Of a stretch of DNA of 64,000 nucleotides, positions 16,576 through 24,672 are shown piece after piece. The translations under genes were made by a program, and so were the position numbers. The stretch comes from Bradyrhizobium sp. MOS002. Its GTDB lineage: Bacteria > Pseudomonadota > Alphaproteobacteria > Rhizobiales > Xanthobacteraceae. Where the stretch lies: contig NZ_PYFX01000011.1 of assembly GCF_003020115.1 (NCBI RefSeq), forward strand, positions 1 to 64,000, in the 5' to 3' direction. Below the pieces are notes generated by a model, which did no database searches, was not told the DNA's origin, and was given only the letters and a program-made list of their open reading frames with translations. Position 1 is the first letter of the stretch. Every line of letters begins with the position of its first letter.

Positions 16576-17769
16576 TTACTTGGCAGACGCCTGCGGCTGC
16601 TCGATCTTCGTCACCTGCGGGTCGATCTTCTGGCCCGGGATCACCCGCAGCAGCCCTGCGGTCACCACGCGATCGTCCGGCTTCAAGCCGCTTTCGATCA
16701 CGCGCAGGCCGTTGTCGACGGGACCGATCTGCACCTTGCGCTGCTCGACAATGTTGTCGCCGTTGACGACGAGGAGATAGCGGCCGCCCTGATCGCTGCC
16801 GAGCGCGGCGTCGGGCACGAGCAGGGCGTCCTTCTCCTGGGTGAAGGGCACGCGAACGCGGACGAAATAGCCGGGCAGCAGCACCCGCTTGTCGTTGGGC
16901 ACGAGGCCGCGCACCGCGAGCGTGCCGGTCGACTGGGTGAGGGTCGGGGCGACATAGTCGAGCTTGCCCTCATGCGGATAGCCGGCCTCGGTCTGCAGGC
17001 CGACTTGAATCGGAAATTGCTTCATGTCGGCGGCGGTGAGCCCCCGGCGGGCGGCCTCGGCACGGATGCGGAGCACGTCCTGCTCGTTGACGGTGAAATT
17101 CACGTAGATCGGATCCATCGCGACGATGGAGGCGAGTTGAGTGGGCGAGGAGACCCCGACGAGCTCGCCGACCGAGACCATATGCGCGCTGACGATGCCG
17201 TCGAACGGCGCGGTTACGTTGGTGTAGCCGTAGTTGACCTGGGCGAGCTTGGTGTTGGCCTGGGCCTGCTGGAGATTGGCCTGCGCGTTGTCGCGTGTCG
17301 AGGTCGAGTTGTCCAAGGTCGCTTGCGAGACCGCTTGCCGCTGCACCAGATCGCTCTGCCGCTTGTAGTCGGCTTCCGCCTGCCGGAGCGAGGCCTGCGC
17401 GCCGGCCTCGGCCGCCTGCGCCTGGTCGAGCTTGAGCTTGTAGGTGTCGGGCTCGATCGTGAACAGCTGGGTGCCCTGCTTGACGAAGGTGCCGTCCTGG
17501 TAGTCGATCGATTGCAGGAATCCCTGCACGCGCGCGACGAGATCGACATTCTTGATCGGCGCGGTGTTGCCGGTGGCCTCGACATAGCGGGTCACCGGGC
17601 GCTGCACCGGCGCGGCGACGTCCACCTTGGGCGGCGGCGGGGCGACGAACGTGTTTTTGTCCTCGCAGCCGGTGAGTGCGGCCACGGCCATCGCGGCGGC
17701 CAGTGCCCGCCCGACATGTCTCCACGCTCCGTTGCGCCGTGCGGGAGATGCGGGATTCGCGCAGGTCAT
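16576..17769 (-). CDS. RND efflux periplasmic adaptor lipoprotein
   Basis: This 397-residue membrane fusion protein of the HlyD/AcrA family links the RND pump to an outer-membrane channel. A lipobox LTGC places the acylated cysteine at residue 35, so it should be anchored in the inner membrane. Then come a beta-barrel strand, a lipoyl half-motif, a long alpha-helical hairpin rich in Gln and Ala (about 115-185), the second lipoyl half with VTAPFDGIVS, and C-terminal barrel domains. It is the first gene of the two-gene leftward efflux operon. Confidence 0.95.
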   Translation of the reverse strand: MTCANPASPARRNGAWRHVGRALAAAMAVAALTGCEDKNTFVAPPPPKVDVAAPVQRPVTRYVEATGNTAPIKNVDLVARVQGFLQSIDYQDGTFVKQGTQLFTIEPDTYKLKLDQAQAAEAGAQASLRQAEADYKRQSDLVQRQAVSQATLDNSTSTRDNAQANLQQAQANTKLAQVNYGYTNVTAPFDGIVSAHMVSVGELVGVSSPTQLASIVAMDPIYVNFTVNEQDVLRIRAEAARRGLTAADMKQFPIQVGLQTEAGYPHEGKLDYVAPTLTQSTGTLAVRGLVPNDKRVLLPGYFVRVRVPFTQEKDALLVPDAALGSDQGGRYLLVVNGDNIVEQRKVQIGPVDNGLRVIESGLKPDDRVVTAGLLRVIPGQKIDPQVTKIEQPQASAK

Positions 17770-18023
17770 TCGGTGGCCCCCGGTTGCTGTCTGTCGGGCG
17801 GGAGGCTACCAACAAATGCCCGGACCTGAAACACCATAGCCATGGCAGTCGTCGGCCTTGCACTGCAGACTGCGCTGTGGCCTTTGGCAGTTTTGCCATC
17901 ACAAACCGCTTTCCATCGCGCGCTCGATCGACCAGAATTATGTCAAAGGCCACGCGGCGGCGCGCGAAGCAGTCGGGACGAACAAGAGAAGAATAAAAGA
18001 AGAAAAGGTCGGGAGATCATGAC

Positions 18024-18827
18024 ATGCCCACGCCTCTCCGGTCGGTCCTTAAATCGGTCCTTGCCGGCCTCGTTCTCGCAGCGGCGGTTGCCATGCCCGC
18101 GCTAGCCGATGGTCTGAAGGACGAGATCGCACCGACCGGCAAGCTGCGGGTCGCGATCGCGATCAGCCCGGCGGGCGGCGCGTTCTGGTCCACCAAGACC
18201 GAAGCCGGCTATGCCGGCGTTCCGGTCGATCTCGGCAGGGAGATGGCCGCACAGCTCGGCGTGCCCGTCGAATATGTTGTGCACCAGAATTCCGGCCAGA
18301 TCACCGATGTGGCGTCGAAAGGCACCTGGGACGTCACCTGGCTGCCGAAGGACCCCGAGCGCGAGACCAGGATGATGTTCGGTCCGATCTACGAGGTCGC
18401 GGACGCCACCTACATCGTGAAGGCCGGTTCGAGCGTCAGCAACTTTGCCACGCTCGACCAGGTGGGCATCAAGGTCGCGGCCGTCAACGCCACGACCACG
18501 ATGCGGGGCGCGGTGGCCCATCTGAAGAATGCGAAAGTCACTGGCTACCAGACCTATGACGAGATCTTCAGCCTCCTGAAGAGCGGCGAGATCGATGCCT
18601 TCGCGCTGTCGCGCGATCAGCTCAACAAGATGGCGCAGAAGATTCCGGGCACGCGAGTGCTCGACGAGACGTTCAAGAAGACGGTCACCGCCGTCGCCGT
18701 CCCGCTCGGCCACAGCCAGGCTCTGGCGTTCGTGAGCAAGTTCATGAACGAGGCAGTGACGAATGGCACCTTGCGCAAGGCCTATGACAACAATGGCCTG
18801 AGGGACACGCCGATCCGCATTGAATAG
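18024..18827 (+). CDS. Periplasmic family 3 solute-binding protein
   Basis: This 267-residue secreted binding protein has a signal peptide ending near PALA-DG (residue 28). The mature part has the family 3 pattern: GKLRVAIAI, GVPVDLGREMAAQLG, and a second domain with VAAVNATTTMRG and LKSGEIDAFAL. Proteins of this family bind amino acids or related small polar compounds in the periplasm. No permease or ATPase lies beside it, so it is an orphan that may work with a distant transporter or act as a sensor ligand. The start is set by GGGAG eight bases upstream. Confidence 0.9.
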   Translation: MPTPLRSVLKSVLAGLVLAAAVAMPALADGLKDEIAPTGKLRVAIAISPAGGAFWSTKTEAGYAGVPVDLGREMAAQLGVPVEYVVHQNSGQITDVASKGTWDVTWLPKDPERETRMMFGPIYEVADATYIVKAGSSVSNFATLDQVGIKVAAVNATTTMRGAVAHLKNAKVTGYQTYDEIFSLLKSGEIDAFALSRDQLNKMAQKIPGTRVLDETFKKTVTAVAVPLGHSQALAFVSKFMNEAVTNGTLRKAYDNNGLRDTPIRIE

Positions 18828-18831
18828 GACG

Positions 18832-18854
18832 GCGGCGCAGGATGACTGCGCCGC
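18832..18854. terminator. Possible bidirectional terminator hairpin
   Basis: A perfect 9-base stem (gcggcgcag / ctgcgccgc) with a 5-base loop lies in the 36-base gap between the convergent binding-protein and YncE-like genes. There is no U-tract, so termination efficiency is uncertain. Confidence 0.4.
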
Positions 18855-18863
18855 GGTCCGGCC

Positions 18864-20039
18864 CTACGGCTCCGCGGTGCGAATGCCCGCGGGGCTCACC
18901 TGCATCTTGAGCGTGGATGTCCTGTTCAGCGCCTTGCCGTCGAACGAGAAGGCGATCAGCTCGTTCTCGACCATGCATTGCGCCACGACATATTTAGAAT
19001 CCTTGGACCACGCCATGCCCTGACACCAGTGGCCGATCTTCGCTTCTGCCACCGGCGTAAGGTCAGTGCCTGAAATCCTGTAGACCTTGAGCAGGCCGAA
19101 ATCGTTGAAGAACGGCGAGCCTGGCGCCTTGTTCGAGCCGTTCATGACGGTCACGGCAACATGGCTGCCGTCCGGGGACATCTTCACGGCTTCGGGCGTC
19201 TGGCCCACGCTCACCGTCGTGACGACGCGGATCGGCCTCGCCGTCATGTCGATCAGGCTGATCGAGTCGTTGTCGCCGCTGCTGGCGCCGACATTGCCGA
19301 CTATGGCGGCGGCGCTGCCGGTGAGGTCGATGTCGTAGGGCCGGATGCCGGCGGAGAGGTCGCGCTTGGCGTACTCGACCTTGCTCCCGTCCACGGTCAG
19401 AAGCGAGATCTTGCTGTCGCCGTCGCGCGTGACCAGTGCGGTCGCGCCGTCATGGGAAAAGACGGCGTGGCTGGGGCCTGATTTGGCGTCGCCGAGCTGG
19501 ATCTTGCCGGCCGGCGCCAGCGTGCCTCCGCTGATGGTGAAGACCGAGACCGTGCCTTCGCTGCGGTTCGCAACCAGCGCCAACGTGCCCGCGCGGTTGA
19601 TCGAAACGCCGGCAGCGCCCGCGCCGGCTTGCAAGGTCGTCAGCACTTTGGGCGGCGTGGATTTCAGGTCGATGACCGACAGCTTGTCGTCGGGCACCGT
19701 CTTGGCCGGATCCGCAGGATCGAGCTTCATCGCGCCGGTGACGAGGGCGAACGCACCATCCGGCGCAATTGCCACGCTCGGCGGCGGGCCGACGACGCTG
19801 GCCGGGGCGGGCACTTCGCCGAGAAGTTTCAGGGCACCGTCGGTGAAGTCGATGACGCTCACCGTGTCCGGCAGCGGTTGCTTGCGTACCACGGCGCTGC
19901 CGTTCTCCAGCACCATCTTGCCGTCATTGGCAGTGACGACGATCTCTGCATGCGCGGCTAAATTGGCGAGGCTCGCAAGGGATGTTGAGATCAAAGCACA
20001 TGCGGCACGGCGCGTGCGCTTGCGAAGAGCGGCTGTCAT
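18864..20039 (-). CDS. YncE-like beta-propeller protein, exported
   Basis: This 391-residue protein has an N-terminal signal peptide ending around AAHA. It is followed by repeated propeller blades with motifs such as VSVIDF, LSVIDL, GTVSVFTIS, SISLIDM and SPDGSHVAVTV, typical of the YVTN/YncE family of seven-bladed propellers. The periplasmic function of these proteins is mostly unknown. The ATG at 20039 was chosen because the signal peptide starts there and a GGGGGGAC ribosome site precedes it. The reading frame extends to 20228 without a signal. It has no obvious operon partner, since the next leftward gene is 166 bases upstream. Confidence 0.82.
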   Translation of the reverse strand: MTAALRKRTRRAACALISTSLASLANLAAHAEIVVTANDGKMVLENGSAVVRKQPLPDTVSVIDFTDGALKLLGEVPAPASVVGPPPSVAIAPDGAFALVTGAMKLDPADPAKTVPDDKLSVIDLKSTPPKVLTTLQAGAGAAGVSINRAGTLALVANRSEGTVSVFTISGGTLAPAGKIQLGDAKSGPSHAVFSHDGATALVTRDGDSKISLLTVDGSKVEYAKRDLSAGIRPYDIDLTGSAAAIVGNVGASSGDNDSISLIDMTARPIRVVTTVSVGQTPEAVKMSPDGSHVAVTVMNGSNKAPGSPFFNDFGLLKVYRISGTDLTPVAEAKIGHWCQGMAWSKDSKYVVAQCMVENELIAFSFDGKALNRTSTLKMQVSPAGIRTAEP

Positions 20040-20093
20040 GTGTCCCCCCGAGATTTGTTCTTGTCTGGGGAAGCTAAATGCACCGGGCGCAGG

Positions 20094-20165
20094 ACGCAAC
20101 AGCCAGGCGGCGACCGTTTCGCCTTCCTGAAGACGCTCACGGACGGCTACAAGCCGGAGAACTAG
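20094..20165 (+). pseudogene. Possible 3' remnant of a di-heme cytochrome c peroxidase gene
   Basis: On the plus strand a short in-frame stretch ends FAFLKTLTDGYKPEN followed by a stop codon. The FLKTLTDGY pattern is what I recall from the C-terminal ends of bacterial di-heme cytochrome c peroxidase/MauG-type proteins. No heme-binding CXXCH lies upstream in this frame, and the rest of the gene is absent. It sits in the 166-base gap before the YncE-like gene, in the opposite direction. The match is short and could be chance. Confidence 0.33.
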
Positions 20166-20205
20166 CGCCTCTTGCCCGCGTGCCGCGCGGTGAGCAAGCA
20201 GCCCG

Positions 20206-21279
20206 TCAGCGCGGCTTGATCTCCGCATATTTCGCCATCGCGCGCTCGAACTTCCGGTTGAACAGCCACATCGCCGCGAGGATCTCGCGGAAGCTTGCCG
20301 AATTGCGCGCCCGGTCGGCCTGTCCGAATGCGAAGATGCTGTTGTTACGCAGGTGCTTCATGATCGTCGGACTGGACACCCTGTAGTTCAGGAGATCGCC
20401 GGACTTGAGCGCCGACCTCGTCGGCGTGGGAACGATCTGGATCAGCTCGAACAGCTTCATCTGGTCGATCGGGTCGGGCAGCGTCTTCACGATTCCGGGG
20501 ATCTCCCGGAAAACCTCCGCATGCGCGTTCATCAGGCCGTCGCGCACGTTGGTCCAGTGATTGAAGCGATGATCGGTGCCGCGGGCGCGTGCCTCCTCCT
20601 TGTCGTCCCGCGCGCTCAACCCGGGATCGATTGCCGCGATCTCGGCCTTGATGGCTTCCCATTTCCTGCGGCCGTTGCGGTCCTCGGACGGGCCGGTCTG
20701 GAAGCTGCCCATATAGGTGTTCGAGCGCCCGTTGCGGACGTTCTGTTTGCCGTTGGTCTCGGCGAAGAACAGCCCGAGGCTGATCCGGCCCGCGGCTTCG
20801 GCGTGGTTAGGCGCAAGCCCCTTGGCGCGCGCGATCGCTGCGGCGAGATCGACCACGTCCTTGAACGGCGTCGCCGAGTTCTGCGCGTCGGCCGGCGGCG
20901 CTTCCATGATCTCGAACAGCTTCGAGTATTCGTCGACCAGCGGCTCGATGTCGGCATCGAAATAGGCCGGCGGTATCTCGAACTTGTTGGGCCTCCCGAT
21001 CCGCGAGGGCATGGCGTCGGTGAGATCCTTATAAGCACTGATCACCGCGACGCGTGCCAGATACAGCGCCTGGCCCGGCAGGTTCGGCAGCGGCTGCCTG
21101 GCGTCGATCTGGCGGCGCCGCTCGGCCAGAATCGATTTGAAATCGCCGAGCGCACGCTCATAGGTCGCACCCGCCTCCGATTGCCTGGTCGTGAGCGTTT
21201 GCGCCCGGCTCGGGACGAACGTCGTAAGGAGCAGCCCAAGCGCCGCGATGATTGCGAGGAGTTGACGTCGTGCAGGCAT
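20206..21279 (-). CDS. Secreted protein of unknown function
   Basis: This 357-residue protein has a signal peptide (PARRQLLAIIAALGLLL, cleavage near PSRAQ) and a helix-rich mature part. I do not recognise the family. One segment, FFAETNGKQN followed by NTYMGSFQTG (about residues 175-205), loosely resembles the catalytic Glu plus GxxQ/SFQ pattern of lysozyme-like transglycosylases, but the rest does not support that confidently. It lies in a leftward run with the cupin gene upstream (41-base gap) and the YncE-like gene downstream. The start at Met 21279 has GGGGGAA upstream. Confidence 0.75.
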   Translation of the reverse strand: MPARRQLLAIIAALGLLLTTFVPSRAQTLTTRQSEAGATYERALGDFKSILAERRRQIDARQPLPNLPGQALYLARVAVISAYKDLTDAMPSRIGRPNKFEIPPAYFDADIEPLVDEYSKLFEIMEAPPADAQNSATPFKDVVDLAAAIARAKGLAPNHAEAAGRISLGLFFAETNGKQNVRNGRSNTYMGSFQTGPSEDRNGRRKWEAIKAEIAAIDPGLSARDDKEEARARGTDHRFNHWTNVRDGLMNAHAEVFREIPGIVKTLPDPIDQMKLFELIQIVPTPTRSALKSGDLLNYRVSSPTIMKHLRNNSIFAFGQADRARNSASFREILAAMWLFNRKFERAMAKYAEIKPR

Positions 21280-21320
21280 GGCCGGTTCCCCCAACGATTC
21301 GTCGGTCGGGGGATCGTAGC

Positions 21321-21770
21321 CTAGTCGTTGGCTTCGGGCGGCAGGAAGTCGACCTCGTGCAGCGCCGAGATGCGCACGACCTCGGCGGGATCGGCCAGAT
21401 TGTGGAGCTGGTTGAACAGCGCCTCCAGCTTCTGCATCGGCGAGACCCAGAACAACGCGCGGGCCGGTTTGTCGGACTTGTTGAAATAGCCGTGCGGCAT
21501 GCCGCGCGGCAGGCGCACGAGATCACCGGCATGGGCCTTGACCCATTGGCCGTCGAGCTTGAGGTCGAGCGTGCCTTCCTGCACCAGAATGAATTCGTCC
21601 TGGGTCGGATGGATGTGCACCGGCACGAACTGGCCGGGCTCGCTGTTGGTCTCGAACGCGAAGGTGGACTCGGTGACGGCCTTGGGAAAGTAGACCTGAC
21701 CCAGGATGTTCCAGGTCTTGCCGCCATAGCCCGTACCGTTCGCGGTGATGCCCTTTTCGAGTGCAGTCAT
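21321..21770 (-). CDS. Cupin domain protein
   Basis: This 149-residue single-domain cupin has the metal-site motif 1 (VHIHPTQDEFILVQEG, with two His and a Glu) and motif 2 (GDLVRLPRGMPHGYFN, with the third His), all intact. Such proteins include quercetin dioxygenase-like enzymes and sugar or small-molecule binders; the substrate is not evident. The start MTALEKG at 21770 was chosen because the homologous region begins there and the extension to 21839 is unrelated. It follows the hybrid kinase gene after 77 bases on the same strand. Confidence 0.85.
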   Translation of the reverse strand: MTALEKGITANGTGYGGKTWNILGQVYFPKAVTESTFAFETNSEPGQFVPVHIHPTQDEFILVQEGTLDLKLDGQWVKAHAGDLVRLPRGMPHGYFNKSDKPARALFWVSPMQKLEALFNQLHNLADPAEVVRISALHEVDFLPPEAND

Positions 21771-21847
21771 GGCTCGTCTCCAATGGGATTGTAACTGAAG
21801 CGGAGTGTTGCGCAGCAGCCATGCGCTGTCCATGCGCAAGACTCACG

Positions 21848-23689
21848 CTAATGCCCGTCGCGTTCAGGCGCCTGCTTGCGCAGAAAGCCTTCGACATCGG
21901 CCTGCACCGAATAGGGCGTTGGGATCGGATCGCCAGCCGCGTCGACGGCGGTGTCGAGGGAGCGGCGCAGCATGCGCGCGAGCTCGGCCTTGCGGTAGGG
22001 CTTTGTCAGAAGCGGCGCACCCATGGTGGCATGTCCCGGCCCATGCGGAGCATCGTAGGCGTAGCCCGATGTGAACAGGACGCGCAACGCGGGGCGCACA
22101 GCCACCATCTCGTCAGCGAGCTCCCGTCCATTCAAGGCGCCGGCCATCACGATGTCGGTGAAAAGCAGGTCGAAGGGCGTGCCTTCGGCTGCGATGGCGA
22201 GCGCCTCGGCTGCATTGGCGGCAGGGATGACCTTGTAGCCGAGGCTTTCGAGCTGGACCGTGACGTACTGGCGGACGTCGCGGTCGTCCTCGACACAGAG
22301 GATGGTTTCCGTCCCGCCCACGACCTTGCGCTCGTCATAGCCGGTCGGGCGAAGCGTACTCGCCTCCGCCTTCGGCAGGTAGATCGTGAAAATCGTGCCG
22401 CGTCCTTCTTCGGAAGCGACCTTGATGCCGCCGCCCGACTGCTTGATGAATCCGAATACCATGCTGAGCCCGAGCCCCGTGCCTTTGCCGACGTCCTTGG
22501 TCGAGAAGAAGGGATCGAAGATCCGCTCCAGAATGGCCGGAGGAATGCCGGTGCCGGTGTCGGCGATCTCGATCTCGACATAGTCGCCGGCATAGCCGGC
22601 CCCGACCGCCATGGCCTCGCGGACGCCGAACACGACGTTGCGCGTCGTCAGCGTCAGTCTGCCGCCATCCAGCATCGCGTCGCGAGCGTTGATCGCGAGG
22701 TTGAGAAGCGCCGAGCTCAATTGGCCGCGATCGACGAGGGCGAGCCAGATGTTGCCGTCGAGCCGGGTCACGATCTCGATCTTCTTGTCGAAGGTTGCCA
22801 GCAGCAGCTTTGCGAGTTCTTCGAGCAGTTCGTTGATGTCGCTCTCGGCCGGCCTGAGCGCCTGCTTGCGGGCAAAGGACAACAGGCTCGACGTCAGCGC
22901 GGCGCCGCGGTCGGCGGCGTCGCTGATCAGCTTGGTGATGGTCGCAAGCGGCGGATTGTCCTTTACGGCGTCGGCGAGGATCTCGATCGTGCCCGTGATC
23001 ACGGTGAGCATGTTGTTGAATTCGTGCGCGATGCCGCCGGTGAGCTGGCCGATCGCCTCCATCTTCTGGGCCTGAATCAGCTGCTCCGCGGCGGCGTGTT
23101 TCTGGGTGACGTCCTTGACGAAATTGTTGATGAGGGTGCGCCCCCCGATGTGGAGCGCCGTGCTGGAGGCCTCTATCAGGATCTCGTCGCCGTCCCGGTG
23201 CAGCAGGGTCGCTTCGAACCGGATGCCGATCGGCGTATCCGACAGTTCCGGCAGCAGCCGCATCATGCGTTGCCTGAAGCCGTCGCGCAGCGGCTCGGCG
23301 ATGAGGAGGTTGACGACGTCGGTGCCGAGCGCCTCCTTGCGCGTCCATCCGGTCAGGGCCTCGGCCTGAAGGCTCCATTCCAGCACGATGCCGTTCTGGT
23401 CGGTCTGAATGAAGGCGTCGAGCGCGGTCTTGATGACGGCTTGCGTCATCTGTGCGCTGGCCCGCGCCTGCTCGGTCAGTAGCGCGGCGGCGCGTTTTTC
23501 CTGCGCCGTTTCGATCGCGCGCGTGCACAGACGAGCAAACAGGATGGCAATGGCGCCGCTTGCGAGCAGGGCGACAATCTGGGTAATGCCGAACCCGGCT
23601 CCGGTCGCGGCATAGGAGACGAGCAGAGCCGCCGCGGTCACGATGACCTGCGCGGCCATCGCGAGTGTCAGAAGCCCCCTGAGTTTCAT
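21848..23689 (-). CDS. PAS-containing hybrid histidine kinase
   Basis: This 613-residue membrane sensor kinase has two N-terminal membrane segments (about 7-28 and 33-55). A PAS domain follows (about 82-195, with FIQTDQNGIVLEW). The dimerisation/phosphoacceptor helix has His222 in IAHEFNNML. The ATPase domain shows the N box LAINARDAM, G1 DTGTGIPP and G2 GKGTGLGLS. A C-terminal receiver domain has acceptor Asp512 in FTDIVMAG and the conserved LTKPYRK lysine. This is the common alphaproteobacterial NtrB-like hybrid architecture. No response regulator gene is beside it, so its output partner is elsewhere. Confidence 0.93.
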   Translation of the reverse strand: MKLRGLLTLAMAAQVIVTAAALLVSYAATGAGFGITQIVALLASGAIAILFARLCTRAIETAQEKRAAALLTEQARASAQMTQAVIKTALDAFIQTDQNGIVLEWSLQAEALTGWTRKEALGTDVVNLLIAEPLRDGFRQRMMRLLPELSDTPIGIRFEATLLHRDGDEILIEASSTALHIGGRTLINNFVKDVTQKHAAAEQLIQAQKMEAIGQLTGGIAHEFNNMLTVITGTIEILADAVKDNPPLATITKLISDAADRGAALTSSLLSFARKQALRPAESDINELLEELAKLLLATFDKKIEIVTRLDGNIWLALVDRGQLSSALLNLAINARDAMLDGGRLTLTTRNVVFGVREAMAVGAGYAGDYVEIEIADTGTGIPPAILERIFDPFFSTKDVGKGTGLGLSMVFGFIKQSGGGIKVASEEGRGTIFTIYLPKAEASTLRPTGYDERKVVGGTETILCVEDDRDVRQYVTVQLESLGYKVIPAANAAEALAIAAEGTPFDLLFTDIVMAGALNGRELADEMVAVRPALRVLFTSGYAYDAPHGPGHATMGAPLLTKPYRKAELARMLRRSLDTAVDAAGDPIPTPYSVQADVEGFLRKQAPERDGH

Positions 23690-23819
23690 GGTCTCACACC
23701 AACGCGTCAGTCGCGGACCCCCGTGTCCGCCCTGTCAATGTCCGGCTCCACGTGAGCTATAGATGTGAGCTACAGATTCCGCGCGGCGGCGTCGAGGGGC
23801 AATTTGCGGTGGTGGCGTT

Positions 23820-24452
23820 TCAACCTGCCGGCGAATCGGTCTGGCGCAGCGTCGTCACCCAGATCACGCGGGCCGTCTGCTGGGTCGGGTTGTCGAACAT
23901 GTGCGGCACGATGCTCGGAAAGCGAAAGCTGTCGCCGGCCTCGAGCAGGTGGGCCTGGTTGTCGAGCCACAGCCGCAGGCTGCCCGAGAGGATATAACCC
24001 GCCTTCTCGCCGGTGTGCTGCAGGAAGTCGGTGCCGGACGAGGCGCCTGGATTGAGCGTGAGCTCGTAGAATTCGAGCTGGCCTTTGTCTGCCGGCGTCA
24101 GCGCCTCCTTGACGACGCCGCTGGCGGTGAGCCGCAGCAGGCGCCGGCTGTTCTTGCGCACGATATAGCGCTGCACGTCGGCGGGATCGGGGGTCTCGAA
24201 GAAATAGGAGATGGGAACGTCGAGCGCGATGCTGAGCAGGCGCAACGTGCGTATCGACGGCATGGCGCGCGCGCGTTCGAGCTGGCTGATCATGCCGTTG
24301 GAGAGGCCGGTCTTGTTGGCGACGTCCTGGATCGACAGGCCCGCACGCTGGCGCAGCAGCCGCACGGTCTCGCCGAGGCGCTGGTCGACCGCATCGTCGG
24401 CCTCGATCGCCGGGGCATCCTTCGGATCGCTGATCTCGCCGCGACCATCCAT
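23820..24452 (-). CDS. XRE-cupin transcriptional regulator
   Basis: This 210-residue regulator has an N-terminal Cro/XRE helix-turn-helix (about 25-80, LRQRAGLSIQDVANKTGLSNGMISQLER) and a C-terminal cupin sensor (TGEKAGYILSGSLRLWL, GDSFRFPSIVPHMFDNP). This is the PuuR-like design used to sense amines and amino acids. It is divergent from the transport/oxidase operon starting at 24673, with a 220-base shared promoter region, and is the obvious candidate regulator of that operon. The start at 24452 was chosen because the upstream extension to 24536 is not like the family. Confidence 0.9.
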   Translation of the reverse strand: MDGRGEISDPKDAPAIEADDAVDQRLGETVRLLRQRAGLSIQDVANKTGLSNGMISQLERARAMPSIRTLRLLSIALDVPISYFFETPDPADVQRYIVRKNSRRLLRLTASGVVKEALTPADKGQLEFYELTLNPGASSGTDFLQHTGEKAGYILSGSLRLWLDNQAHLLEAGDSFRFPSIVPHMFDNPTQQTARVIWVTTLRQTDSPAG

Positions 24453-24672
24453 GTCGATCTCCCATGCATCATCTCGGCCCCGGACAACGACAGTCCGGGG
24501 CTTCAGTCGGAGTGAAAAGGTCGCGCATCCTAGCAATACGATTGACAGCTGTATTTAGTCGTGATGAACTTTTGATAGAAAAGTTTAGAAGCACTAAAGC
24601 CCACTCCTGTCCCTTTGCCGGGGATCTCGGGGGCGCGGGAGTCGGTGCCGCGTGCGACAACGGAGAGTGGTC

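Noticed and set aside
18024..18827. The orphan binding protein considered as part of a complete ABC operon
   Set aside because: No permease or ATPase gene is on the same strand nearby; the next gene is convergent.
24570..24600. The segment gtttagaagcactaaag considered as an iron box
   Set aside because: Only the left half matches TTTAGAA; the right half lacks the TTCTAAA symmetry, and the neighbouring genes have no iron link.
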